Of a DNA stretch of 53,028 nucleotides, positions 8,201 to 21,005 are shown piece by piece (within the stretch, counting starts at the first letter, position 1; every line of letters begins with the position of its first letter). This DNA comes from Actinomycetota bacterium (GTDB lineage: Bacteria > Actinomycetota > Acidimicrobiia > Acidimicrobiales > Ilumatobacteraceae): positions 1 to 53,028 of the forward strand of contig VFZD01000003.1 in assembly GCA_016871295.1 (NCBI GenBank). Direction: 5' to 3'. Position numbers and translations under genes: made by a program. Under the pieces are notes generated by a model. It was not told where the DNA came from. It saw nothing but the letters and a program-made list of their open reading frames with translations, and did not search any database.

Positions 8201-9091
8201 GTGAGCGTTTCGGCAATTTTCGACCCGACCCAATGGACTGAAGTCGGGGGCTTCTCGTTCGACGACATCACCTACCATCGCGCCAAACAGCACGGGACCG
8301 TGCGCGTGGCGTTCGATCGACCCGAGGTGCGCAACGCATTTCGTCCGCGCACAGTCGACGAGCTCTACAGCGCCCTCGACCACGCCCGACAGACAACCGA
8401 TGTCGGATGCGTCTTGCTCACCGGCAACGGACCCTCGCCCAAAGACGGGGGCTGGGCATTTTGTAGCGGGGGCGACCAACGCATTCGCGGTCGCGATGGC
8501 TATCAGTACGAATCTGGTGACGAGAAAAGGTCGAGCACCGGACGGTTGCACGTTCTCGAGGTCCAACGCTTGATTCGATTCATGCCCAAGATCGTGATCT
8601 GCGTTGTTCCGGGTTGGGCCGTCGGCGGTGGCCACAGCCTGCATGTCGTCAGTGATTTGACGCTCGCCAGCAGGGAGCACGCGCGGTTCAAACAGACCGA
8701 TGCCGATGTGGCGAGTTTCGACGGCGGTTTCGGCTCGGCATATCTGGCCCGCCAAGTCGGGCAAAAATTCGCCCGCGAGATATTTTTTCTCGGTCGAGAA
8801 TATTCGGCCGCCGACGCGCACCGCATGGGCATGGTCAACGCGGTCGTCGATCATGCGGATCTCGAAAAGGTCGCCCTCGAGTGGGCGCGCGAGATCAACT
8901 CGAAGAGTCCGATGGCCCAACGCATGCTCAAGTTCGCCTTCAACTCGATCGACGACGGGCTGATCGGTCAGCAGGTATTTGCCGGCGAGGCCACTCGCCT
9001 GGCCTACATGACCGACGAGGCGCGCGAAGGTCGAGACTCGTTCGTCGAAAAGCGCGACCCCGATTGGTCTTCGTATCCCTGGCACTTCTGA
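8201..9091 (+). CDS. menB: 1,4-dihydroxy-2-naphthoyl-CoA synthase
   Basis: A 296-residue crotonase-fold enzyme that closes the second ring of menaquinone from o-succinylbenzoyl-CoA. The diagnostic MenB segment AFCSGGDQRIRGRDGYQY is near residues 85-102, and the C-terminus RDPDWSSYPWHF is typical of the family. The oxyanion and active-site segments VVPGWAVGGGHSLHVVSDLT and DADVASFDGGFGSAY are intact. No other men gene is in the window. It starts at GTG 8201, two bases after the sulfotransferase stop. The length is normal. Confidence 0.93.
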   Translation: MSVSAIFDPTQWTEVGGFSFDDITYHRAKQHGTVRVAFDRPEVRNAFRPRTVDELYSALDHARQTTDVGCVLLTGNGPSPKDGGWAFCSGGDQRIRGRDGYQYESGDEKRSSTGRLHVLEVQRLIRFMPKIVICVVPGWAVGGGHSLHVVSDLTLASREHARFKQTDADVASFDGGFGSAYLARQVGQKFAREIFFLGREYSAADAHRMGMVNAVVDHADLEKVALEWAREINSKSPMAQRMLKFAFNSIDDGLIGQQVFAGEATRLAYMTDEAREGRDSFVEKRDPDWSSYPWHF

Positions 9092-9110
9092 AATTGCGGG
9101 TTGATTCGCG

Positions 9111-9914
9111 ATGATCACGACCATCACCTCGAGCCACGACCCGCGACTCGACCCGCTGCGCCTCAACGAGCGCCAACTGACGACGATCGCCCAGCGTCGC
9201 TCGACGCTCGCGGCCGGTCGATTCATCGCCGAGGGTGACCTGGTCGTGGCCCGCGCGCTCGCCGCGGGTTGCCGGCCCGAGGTCGTGTTGTGCGACGCCG
9301 CGCAGGCCGCGCGATTCGCAACCGAGGTGTCTCGCCTCGGCGGTGAATGTTTGACCGCCGACATCGAAATTCGTCGACAAGCCACGGGTTTGGGCGTGCC
9401 ACTCAGCGCGCTCGGCGTGTTTTTTCGGCCCGAGTCGAAAACGATTCAACAAGTTCTCGCCCAGGCCACGAGAATCGTGGTGGTCGAGGCCGTCGACAAC
9501 CCGAGCAACATCGGTGCGATCGTGCGCTGCGCGACCGGTCTGGGTTGGAACGGACTCATCTGTGATTCGACGAGCGCCGATCCGCTTTCTCGGCGCGGTT
9601 TGCGGGTATCGATGGGCTCGGCGTTCAATCTTCCATTCGCCCGCACCGACGATCTCGTCAAAACTCTGCAAGATTTGCGCAAGAACGATTTCGAGATCTT
9701 CGCCCTGACCCCCGAACATGACTCGCAAGACATCTCGACGATCGATCTTGATCCGTCGCACAAACGAGCGATTGTTCTCGGCTCTGAGCGGGAGGGCTTG
9801 AGCCGTGCCGCGTTGAACGCCGCCGATGCACGGGTCAAAATCTCGATGAATCAGAACACCGACTCGTTGAATGTCGCCGCGGCTGCGGCGATCGCCTGCT
9901 TCGCCCTGCGCTGA
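9111..9914 (+). CDS. SpoU/TrmH-family RNA 2'-O-methyltransferase
   Basis: A 267-residue SPOUT methyltransferase with an N-terminal substrate-binding domain followed by the knotted catalytic domain. The three SpoU motifs are visible: VEAVDNPSNIGAIVRCA, IVLGSEREGLS and ISMNQNTDSLNVAAAAA. Family members methylate ribose in 23S rRNA or tRNA with S-adenosylmethionine; the target nucleotide cannot be assigned. Its TGA (9912-9914) directly abuts the TGA of the convergent haemoglobin gene, the two stops forming the sequence TGATCA with no intergenic base. Confidence 0.88.
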   Translation: MITTITSSHDPRLDPLRLNERQLTTIAQRRSTLAAGRFIAEGDLVVARALAAGCRPEVVLCDAAQAARFATEVSRLGGECLTADIEIRRQATGLGVPLSALGVFFRPESKTIQQVLAQATRIVVVEAVDNPSNIGAIVRCATGLGWNGLICDSTSADPLSRRGLRVSMGSAFNLPFARTDDLVKTLQDLRKNDFEIFALTPEHDSQDISTIDLDPSHKRAIVLGSEREGLSRAALNAADARVKISMNQNTDSLNVAAAAAIACFALR

Positions 9915-10322
9915 TCAACCGGCGCCGGTGATGCGCAGTTCGCTGTCGTTGCGCAAGTGTTCTGAGGTCTTGATGAAATACTCGCTCAATTCGGCTCGCA
10001 CCGATTCGTCGGCGCCGCTTTGCTCGACGCTGGCCAGCATGTGCACCAACCAACGATCTCGCTCGAGGGCCCCGATGCGAAACGGCATGTGGCGCATGCG
10101 CAACTGCGGATGACCGCGATTCTCGTTGAACAACATCGGGCCTCCCCAATACTGGGCCAAAAACCACGTCAGGTGTTGTTTGGCTTTGGCCAGGTCGTCC
10201 GGGTTCTCGTAAAGGGCCAGCAAAACCGCGTCGCCCGCCACGCCGCGATAAAACCGTTCGACAAGCTGCTCGAAAAAGGTCAGCCCGCCGACCCGCTCGA
10301 AGACCGATTTATCTGAACTCAG
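9915..10322 (-). CDS. glbO: Group II truncated haemoglobin
   Basis: About 135 residues of the HbO type. Visible features are a B-helix RFY, the QYWGGP segment, the proximal haem histidine in RGHPQLRMRHMPF and the conserved TrpG8 in RDRWLVHM. Such proteins bind O2 and help with NO or peroxide chemistry. The first ATG/GTG in frame (GTG 10241) would cut off the A and B helices (VFERVGGLTFFEQLVERFYRG), which are clearly encoded upstream. Before an upstream stop no ATG, GTG or TTG occurs, so a CTG at 10322, overlapping the end of the enoyl-CoA hydratase gene, is my best start. The gene is certain; its start is not. Confidence 0.8.
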   Translation of the reverse strand: MSSDKSVFERVGGLTFFEQLVERFYRGVAGDAVLLALYENPDDLAKAKQHLTWFLAQYWGGPMLFNENRGHPQLRMRHMPFRIGALERDRWLVHMLASVEQSGADESVRAELSEYFIKTSEHLRNDSELRITGAG

Positions 10323-11166
10323 GGTCTTGCCATTCGGGAAACAAATTAGGTGTGTCGGTGGAAACCTTCATCACGAAGTTGGCCGCGCGCTTTTCGAGAA
10401 AACTGGTCACGCCTTCGCGGGCGTCGGCAGACTTGCCGCGCTGCACGATGCCGCGCGACTCGGCGCGGTGCGCCTCCATCGGGTGCGAAGCGCCGAGCAT
10501 GCGCCACAACATCTGGCGCGACAACGCCACGGAAACTGGGGCCGAATTCTCGGCGATCTCACGGGCGATCGCGCGAGCGGCATCGAGCAACTCGGCGTCG
10601 CGATGCACGCTGCGCACCAGACCAGCCTCGGCGGCTTGGCTTGCAGAAATCATTCGACCCGTGTAAACCCATTCGGCCGCGCGCGAAATGCCGACGACCC
10701 GGGGCAAGAACCACGAAGAACATGCCTCGGTGACGATGCCCCGACGGGCGAAAACAAAACCGAACTTTGCCGACTCGCCCGCCAGACGAATGTCCATCGG
10801 CAAGGTCATCGTCACGCCCACACCCACCGCAGCGCCGTTGATCGCAGCAATCACCGGCTTTTTGCTGTCGAAAATGCGCAACGCCACCAAACCGCCGCCG
10901 TCTCGCGGCACATTATCTACCCCCGCGACATCGCTGCCACCACGGCTGAAAGTCGCGCCGCCCGACGACAAGTCGGCCCCCGCGCAAAACGCCCGACCCG
11001 CGCCGGTGACGATCACCGCGCGCACATCGTCGTCGGCGTCAGACTTGTCGAGAGCGGCGATGATCTCATGCAGCATCGTGTTGGTGAACGCGTTGAGTTT
11101 CTCCGGCCGATTGAGCGTGATCGTGGCGATTCCCTCGCCGACTTCGTAGGTGATCTGACTAAACAT
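10309..11166 (-). CDS. Enoyl-CoA hydratase/isomerase family protein
   Basis: A 285-residue crotonase-fold protein. The oxyanion-hole segments AFCAGADLSSGG and AINGAAVGVGVTMTLPMD are present, and a catalytic Glu lies in RRGIVTEACSSWFLPR. It probably hydrates enoyl-CoA thioesters in fatty or branched-acid breakdown; a precise substrate cannot be given. The ATG at 11166 overlaps the last 8 bases of ftsX, so it is translated in the ftsEX transcript. In many actinobacteria smpB follows ftsX, so its position here is unusual. An upstream extension of 13 residues is possible but lies inside ftsX and lacks family similarity. Confidence 0.85.
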   Translation of the reverse strand: MFSQITYEVGEGIATITLNRPEKLNAFTNTMLHEIIAALDKSDADDDVRAVIVTGAGRAFCAGADLSSGGATFSRGGSDVAGVDNVPRDGGGLVALRIFDSKKPVIAAINGAAVGVGVTMTLPMDIRLAGESAKFGFVFARRGIVTEACSSWFLPRVVGISRAAEWVYTGRMISASQAAEAGLVRSVHRDAELLDAARAIAREIAENSAPVSVALSRQMLWRMLGASHPMEAHRAESRGIVQRGKSADAREGVTSFLEKRAANFVMKVSTDTPNLFPEWQDPEFR

Positions 11167-12064
11167 CGAGGAAGCGGGTCGCGGCGATGGCCGAGCCGAC
11201 GGCACCGACGAGTGCGCCGATCGCCAGCAGCAACAACATCACCGAAGTCAGATAACTGTCGGGCACGACGAGCGAACTGATGCCCGTGCCCGGCTTGAAA
11301 CTCGTCACGCCGCTCGTCCACGCCGAGTTCAAGACCCAAAGACCACCGCAAGAAATCACGCCGCCGATCAAGCCCTGCAACAGACCCTCGAGCATGAACG
11401 GAACCCGAATGAACCAATTCGTCGCACCGACCAGCTTCATCACCTCGATTTCGCGACGGCGGGCGAACATCGCGGTTCGAATCGTGTTCCAAATCAAACC
11501 CACCGCCACCAACAACAACACCAGCGAAGTCACCAGGGTCACGACCCGAATGAAATTCGAGAGCGTCGAGATGACCTCGAACTCGTCTTCGGCCAACGCC
11601 ACCGCCTCGACACCGGGCAAGGTTCGATATTGGTCGCTCAACGATCGGACCAATATCGGATCATCCGAGAGCGGCACGACCTTGAACTGCGTGGGAATCG
11701 TCTCGGGGGTCAACAAACCGAGCGTCACGGGATCACCGGCAAAGATTCGTTTGGCTTCTTCGTAACTCTCGGTCTTGTTCAAATACCTGAGCTTTTCGAC
11801 GTCGATTATCGTCGGCGATGCCCGCAGAACCGAGTCGATCAGTGCGATCTGTTCGGCCGATGCGTCGCTGCGCACGAACACGATCATCTCCACGTCGCCG
11901 CGCCATTGCACCAACAGGTTCTCGAACGCGCGCTGAACCAGAAAAGTCGAGCCGACCAACAACAGCGAGACAGCCGAGGTCAAAACGGCGGCTGCGGTCA
12001 AGGTCAGGTTGCGGCGAAAACTCTCCCAAGTTTCGCGAAGGGCGTAGCCGATGCGCGAAAACAT
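11159..12064 (-). CDS. ftsX: Cell-division ABC transporter permease FtsX
   Basis: A 301-residue inner-membrane protein. One membrane helix follows a short cytosolic N-terminus (LTLTAAAVLTSAVSLLLVGS), then comes a large extracytoplasmic loop (about 45-170), and three more helices form the FtsX permease domain with the cytosolic REIEVMKLVGATNWFIR signature. With FtsE it couples ATP hydrolysis to activation of peptidoglycan hydrolases at the septum. It begins directly after the ftsE stop (12065) and its own end overlaps the following enoyl-CoA hydratase gene. Confidence 0.95.
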   Translation of the reverse strand: MFSRIGYALRETWESFRRNLTLTAAAVLTSAVSLLLVGSTFLVQRAFENLLVQWRGDVEMIVFVRSDASAEQIALIDSVLRASPTIIDVEKLRYLNKTESYEEAKRIFAGDPVTLGLLTPETIPTQFKVVPLSDDPILVRSLSDQYRTLPGVEAVALAEDEFEVISTLSNFIRVVTLVTSLVLLLVAVGLIWNTIRTAMFARRREIEVMKLVGATNWFIRVPFMLEGLLQGLIGGVISCGGLWVLNSAWTSGVTSFKPGTGISSLVVPDSYLTSVMLLLLAIGALVGAVGSAIAATRFLDV

Positions 12065-12742
12065 CTACTCGTAGACCCCGCGCTCTTGGTCGCGAACGAT
12101 CACGCCTCGATCGAGTTGAATCACGCGCCGTCGCATCGTATTGACCACGCGATGATCATGCGTCGCCATGACGACGGTGGTGCCCGTCTGGTTGATTTCG
12201 TCGAGGAGACCCATGATCCCCTCGCCGGTGGTCGGATCCAAGTTGCCCGTCGGCTCGTCGGCGAGCATGATCAGCGGCCTGTTCACGAAGGCACGGGCGA
12301 TCGAAACGCGCTGTTGCTCGCCGCCCGAAAGTTGATCGGGAAATCTGTCTTGCTTGTCGGCCAAACCGACCAGTTCGAGCACGATCGGCACCTGACGGGC
12401 GATGGCGTGACGGGGCTTGCCGATCACTTCGAGGGCGAACGCGACGTTTTCAAAAACCGTCTTGTTCAAGAGCAATTTGTAGTCCTGAAAGACATTGCCC
12501 ATGCTGCGCCGCAAAAACGGCACGCGCGACGCCGACAGTTCGTTGATGTTGCGACCCGCCACCCAAACATCACCGCGCTCGGGCTGCTCTTGCCGGTTGA
12601 TCAACCGCAACAGGGTCGACTTGCCCGAGCCAGATGGGCCGACGAGAAACACGAATTGGCTCTTGGGGATGTCGAACGATGCGTCGCGCACGGCGACCGT
12701 GTCGGCACCGTAGATTTTCGTCACATTTTCAAGACGAATCAT
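12065..12742 (-). CDS. ftsE: Cell-division ATP-binding protein FtsE
   Basis: A 225-residue ABC ATPase. Walker A is GPSGSGKST at 35-43, the signature [15 protein letters not shown] follows, and Walker B with the catalytic Glu reads [14 protein letters not shown]. The H-loop is ATHDH. It pairs with FtsX in the membrane and works at the division septum. It ends next to the ftsX start with no gap, and lies 44 bases downstream of prfB. Confidence 0.97.
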   Translation of the reverse strand: MIRLENVTKIYGADTVAVRDASFDIPKSQFVFLVGPSGSGKSTLLRLINRQEQPERGDVWVAGRNINELSASRVPFLRRSMGNVFQDYKLLLNKTVFENVAFALEVIGKPRHAIARQVPIVLELVGLADKQDRFPDQLSGGEQQRVSIARAFVNRPLIMLADEPTGNLDPTTGEGIMGLLDEINQTGTTVVMATHDHRVVNTMRRRVIQLDRGVIVRDQERGVYE

Positions 12743-12786
12743 TGCGACAAACTTACCATCGTTGTTTTGTTTCGCGAATCAGACGA

Positions 12787-13887
12787 CTATTCGCCGTCGG
12801 AGCGCCGCCACCTGAGAAAGCCTTCCATGAATTCGTCCAGATCACCATCCAAAACTTCAGTGACTTTGCTGCTCTCGACGCTCGATCGAAGATCTTTGAC
12901 CATCTGATACGGCTGCAATACATACGAACGAATTTGGCTTCCCCAACCCACCTGCGCCTGCTTGCCCGCAATTTGCGCCAACGCCGCCGCTTTTTCTTCT
13001 TCGTCCTGAGCGATGATCATCGCCTTGAGACGCTTCATCGCGCTCTCGCGATTTTGAAGTTGGCTGCGCTCTTGCTGTGAAGACGCGACAAGACCAGTCG
13101 GCTCATGAATCAGGCGCACGGCCGAGGATGTTTTGTTGACGTGCTGGCCACCCGCGCCCGACGCGCGAAAAACCTCCATGCGAATATCGCTCTCGTTGAT
13201 CTCGACCTCAGACTGATCGAGCACGGGCCAAATTTGCACCAGGGCGAAACTCGTCTGACGACGCCCCTGGTTGTCGAACGGACTGATACGCACGAGGCGA
13301 TGCGTGCCGCGTTCGCCCGTCAACAAACCGTATGCATACCTGCCGCGAATCGTCACGTCGGCCGACAAGATGCCGGCCTCAGTGCCGACCGAGACATCGC
13401 CGATTTCGAAGGCGAAGCCGCGGCGCTCGGCCCAGCGGCGATACATGCGCAACAGCATCTCGCTCCAGTCCTGTGCGTCGACGCCGCCGTCTTTGGCGTT
13501 GATCTGCAGAATCGCGTCGCACTCGTCGTGCTCACCCGTGAACATGCTGCGCATCTCGAGCGCGTCGAGTTGTGCGCGGCAGGTTGCGACGCCCTTTTCG
13601 AGTTCGGGTTCCTGTGTTACATCATCTTCGGCCCTGGCAAGGTCATGCAACACGACGAGGTCCTCGACCTGCGCGCTCAACGCGTCGAATTGATCGACGT
13701 CAGACTTCAACGCCGCATATTGCGAGTTGATCTGCTTGGCGTGGTCTTGGTCGTCCCACAGGTCGGGTCTCGAGATTTCGACCTCGAGTTCGACCATCAG
13801 GCCGCGCGACGCCGCGATGTTCAAATATCGCTCGGCCTCGTTCAGCCGTCGGCTCAATTCGGCCAAATCGTCGGAGAAGTCTTTCAT
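12787..13887 (-). CDS. prfB: Peptide chain release factor 2
   Basis: A 366-residue class I release factor. The stop-codon recognition tripeptide is SPF (202-204), specific for RF2 (UGA/UAA), and the peptidyl-tRNA hydrolysis motif GGQ is at 246-248 (RASGAGGQHVNKT). The reading frame is continuous from MKDFSDDLAEL, so the programmed +1 frameshift known from many bacteria is absent here. It is preceded by secA at 15 bases and followed by ftsE, a common actinobacterial order. Confidence 0.97.
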   Translation of the reverse strand: MKDFSDDLAELSRRLNEAERYLNIAASRGLMVELEVEISRPDLWDDQDHAKQINSQYAALKSDVDQFDALSAQVEDLVVLHDLARAEDDVTQEPELEKGVATCRAQLDALEMRSMFTGEHDECDAILQINAKDGGVDAQDWSEMLLRMYRRWAERRGFAFEIGDVSVGTEAGILSADVTIRGRYAYGLLTGERGTHRLVRISPFDNQGRRQTSFALVQIWPVLDQSEVEINESDIRMEVFRASGAGGQHVNKTSSAVRLIHEPTGLVASSQQERSQLQNRESAMKRLKAMIIAQDEEEKAAALAQIAGKQAQVGWGSQIRSYVLQPYQMVKDLRSSVESSKVTEVLDGDLDEFMEGFLRWRRSDGE

Positions 13888-13902
13888 TTCGTCGCCGCCG
13901 AT

Positions 13903-16635
<2,733 letters not shown>

Positions 16636-17304
16636 AAGAGCGTTGATGCTATCGCCACGCAACTCACCAGCCCAGCCCCCGCCTCGTACAGCGCGTGCGA
16701 CGCGCTGTTCAGAGTTGCTCCGGTGGTGACGACATCGTCGATCAACAACAAATGTCGGGCATGCGTTTTACGAGCGACAAATTTTGGACCGATCAATCGC
16801 TCTTCGCGCGACAAACCAGTTTGTGGTCGAGACGAGACTCGCGTCAATGTGCCGACGCACCTCGATCGCAGATTGCCGGCAACGCGTTTGGCGATCAACT
16901 CGGCATGATCGTGCCCGCGCTCGCCCTTGCGGCGCGAAGTTGTCGGCGCCCAAGTTACGCAATCGATTTGCGGCAAGCCCCGTCGCATTTCTCGGGCGAT
17001 TCTTTCGACGATCGCGTCGGCCAAAAAATTCAGGCCGGCGCGCTGGTTGCGGTATTTGAACGCCAAAATGATCTGTCGAATCTCGGTCTGATACGCGTGC
17101 GCGACCATCACGCCACCCGCATATTCGATCGGATTCTGAATCTGGGTTTGCAATATTTTTTCGCGACAGTCGCGACAAACCTGGCGCCCACCGCGGTGGC
17201 ACCCGGGGCATGCCGCACCGAACAGAAAATCAAGGGCGCGTTCAATGTTGCCGAGTCGACGCACATCGTTGGTGTGTGCCCGACGACAGTTTTTGGCGAC
17301 GAAC

Positions 17305-17310
17305 TAGTAT
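17305..17310 (+). promoter_or_regulatory. -10 box for a leaderless start
   Basis: TAGTAT ends 6 bases before GTG 17317, matching the TAnnnT-spacer-start pattern repeated in this window. No clear -35 box. It supports the GTG over the downstream ATG at 17335. Confidence 0.45.
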
Positions 17311-17316
17311 GACTCG

Positions 17317-17914
17317 GTGCAAGGTTTGGAAAGAATGGAGTTCCGCGATCGGCTCGGTCAAAGGCTCGTTCGTTGCATAATCGGCCTCGCGGTTTTCGCC
17401 GTCGGCATTTCGATGCAGATGAACGCCAACATCGGCGCCCCGCCGTGGGACGTCTTCCACCAGGGGGTGGCCAAACAAACCGGAATCTCGGTGGGCCGAA
17501 TCATCGTGCTGACCGGCTTCGTGCTGCTGTTCTTCTGGATTCCGTTGCGGCAAAGACCGGGTCTCGGCACGATTCTCAACGCGCTCGAGATCGGGCTGGT
17601 TGCCGACATCGCCCTCGCGGTGATTCCCGAACCGACGAACATTTTCATCCGCGTCGCAATGGCGCTCGTCGGCATCGTGGTCGTGGCGATCGGCTCCGGC
17701 CTATATATAGGCAGCGCCCTCGGCCCGGGTCCGCGCGACGGCCTGATGACCGGCTTGGCTCAACACGGAATTCCGATCAGGGTGGGCCGAACGGTGATCG
17801 AAGTCACCGTCTTGATCGTCGGCTTCGTTCTCGGCGGGCAAGTCGGCGTGGCGACCGTTGCGTTCGCTTTCGGGGTCGGACCGCTGGTCCATTTCTTTTT
17901 GCCGCGCTTGGCGA

Positions 17915-17940
<26 letters not shown>
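17317..17940 (+). CDS. YczE/YitT-like integral membrane protein
   Basis: A 207-residue protein with about five hydrophobic helices, beginning with [21 protein letters not shown] and the segment [11 protein letters not shown] that is typical of the YczE family; [15 protein letters not shown] repeats the same pattern in the second half, suggesting an internal duplication. The function of the family is not established. The GTG at 17317 is 6 bases after a -10-like TAGTAT, so the transcript may be leaderless; ATG 17335 is the alternative. The 3' end overlaps the convergent ahcY by 26 bases. Confidence 0.75.
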
Positions 17941-19368
<1,428 letters not shown>

Positions 19369-19369
<1 letters not shown>

Positions 19370-19614
19370 CAGAAATTCAGTTTCAAATTTTCTTGCCTGG
19401 CTTTCGCCATCAGGCGTTCGTGTTCGACCTGCGTCACGACGACGGCCTGATCGATGAGCATCACCGGTATGCCCTGGCGCACCTCGTAGCGCATTTGCAG
19501 GCGCGGGTTGTAAAGCGCGTCTTCGTCGGCGAAATAGATCAAGCCGCCCTTGTCTTTCGGGCACGCCAAGATCTCGAGCAACTGGGGATTGATCGCCGAA
19601 GCGCCGACGGACAT
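19369..19614 (-). CDS. Trm112-like (UPF0434/YcaR family) small protein
   Basis: An 81-residue protein with the family start [17 protein letters not shown] and the closing motif [11 protein letters not shown]. Bacterial relatives are small, poorly characterised proteins; eukaryotic and archaeal Trm112 activates methyltransferases. Only part of the four-cysteine zinc site is kept here. It is coupled to ahcY by a one-base stop/start overlap, a link consistent with methylation metabolism (inference). The start may be ATG 19614 or GTG 19623. Confidence 0.8.
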
Positions 19615-19640
19615 GGCTAACACGATAACACCGGCTCAAC

Positions 19641-21005
19641 TCAAGCCGTGATCAAAGTCAGCAACTCGGCCACATGTTCGTCGCACTCTTCGCGTGTCGC
19701 AGCCTCGAGATTGAGTCGCAAAAGAGGCTCGGTGTTCGACGGACGAACATTGAACCACCATGATCCGCAATCGACGGTCAGACCGTCGAGATGATCTTGC
19801 GCATAACCCGAAAATTGCTTGGTGACGCGGTTGATCACCTCTTGAATATCGGCGACGTGGGTGTTTATTTCTCCGCTGTTGGCGTATTTCTCGAACGGTG
19901 CCCGCAACTCGGAGAGCGATTTGCCGGTGCGGCACATTTCTCCGAGCACGACCATCGTCGCGATCAAACCGCTGTCGGCCCGATAGTTGTCGGCGAAGTA
20001 ATAGTGACCCGAATGCTCGCCGGCGAAAATCGCGCCCGTCTGGGCCATCACCTGTTTCATGTAACTGTGACCGTTCTTGGTTCGAATCGGCGTGCCGCCG
20101 AGCGCCGTGATCGTCTCGGGTACGACTCGCGAACAGATCAAGTTGTAAAGAATCGTCGCCTTCGGGTTCTCGCGCAAGAACACCGAGGCCAAGAGCGCGG
20201 TGGTCGTGCTTCCTGACACGCTTTTGCCCGTCTCGTCGACCAAAAACACCCGATCGGCGTCGCCATCGAACGCCAAGCCCACGTCGAACTTCCCCGCCAC
20301 GACACGGGCCTGCAAGTCGCGCTGGTTCGCCGGCTGAATCGGGTCGGCGGGATGATTCGGGAACGAGCCATCCAATTCGCCGTACATGATCTCGACCTCG
20401 AATTTTTTCAACCGTTCGAATACGGCGGGGGCGACCAGACCACCCATGCCGTTCGCCGTGTCGGCGACGATGCGCAGGTTGCGAATCTTGCCGACATCGA
20501 TGAAGCCCACGACATGGTCGACGAACTCTTTCAACATGTTTCTCTTCGTCAATTCGCCCGGGTTCTTCGCTTTCGCCGGCCCCCGACCCTCGATCACGTC
20601 GAGGGCGATCGATTTCATGTCGCGCAAACCGTTGTCGATGCCGATCGACCGGGCACCCGCCAGACAGCACTTGATGCCGTTGTATTGGGCGGGATTGTGC
20701 GAGGCGGTGAACATCGCGCCTGGCGCATCGAGTTTTCCCGAGGCGAAATAGAGCATGTCGGTGCTGGCCAGACCCAGGTTGACCACGTCGGCACCCTGTT
20801 CAAGCACGCCGCGCTGAAACGCCTCGACCAAGCCCGGGCCGCTCGGTCGCATATCGTGGCCGATGACGACCGTCTTCGCCTTGGAAAAACCGGCGAATGC
20901 CACGCCCAGTGCGTGGGCCAGCGTCGAATCGAGTTGATCGGGCACCGTGCCCCGAATGTCGTAAGCCTTGACGATCGCCTCTAGGTTCGGCACGACTCCA
21001 AACAC
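19641..21005 (-). CDS. manB: Phosphomannomutase/phosphoglucomutase
   Basis: A 454-residue alpha-D-phosphohexomutase. The phosphoserine loop TASHNP places the catalytic Ser at 102, the metal loop is DGDADR, the sugar-binding loop is GEHSGHYYF and the phosphate-binding loop is RPSNTEP. It converts mannose-6-P to mannose-1-P, feeding GDP-mannose and GDP-fucose synthesis whose genes lie downstream in the window. The start is GTG 21005, whose G is the last base of the upstream gene's TAG (TAGTG); GTG 20993 is the alternative. The neighbourhood of phosphomannomutase, DUF3499 and F420 genes resembles the mycobacterial Rv3257c-Rv3262 region. Confidence 0.92.
   Translation of the reverse strand: MFGVVPNLEAIVKAYDIRGTVPDQLDSTLAHALGVAFAGFSKAKTVVIGHDMRPSGPGLVEAFQRGVLEQGADVVNLGLASTDMLYFASGKLDAPGAMFTASHNPAQYNGIKCCLAGARSIGIDNGLRDMKSIALDVIEGRGPAKAKNPGELTKRNMLKEFVDHVVGFIDVGKIRNLRIVADTANGMGGLVAPAVFERLKKFEVEIMYGELDGSFPNHPADPIQPANQRDLQARVVAGKFDVGLAFDGDADRVFLVDETGKSVSGSTTTALLASVFLRENPKATILYNLICSRVVPETITALGGTPIRTKNGHSYMKQVMAQTGAIFAGEHSGHYYFADNYRADSGLIATMVVLGEMCRTGKSLSELRAPFEKYANSGEINTHVADIQEVINRVTKQFSGYAQDHLDGLTVDCGSWWFNVRPSNTEPLLRLNLEAATREECDEHVAELLTLITA

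Noticed and set aside
13600..13887. Programmed +1 frameshift in prfB
   Set aside because: The frame is continuous from the ATG through the SPF and GGQ motifs with no in-frame TGA.
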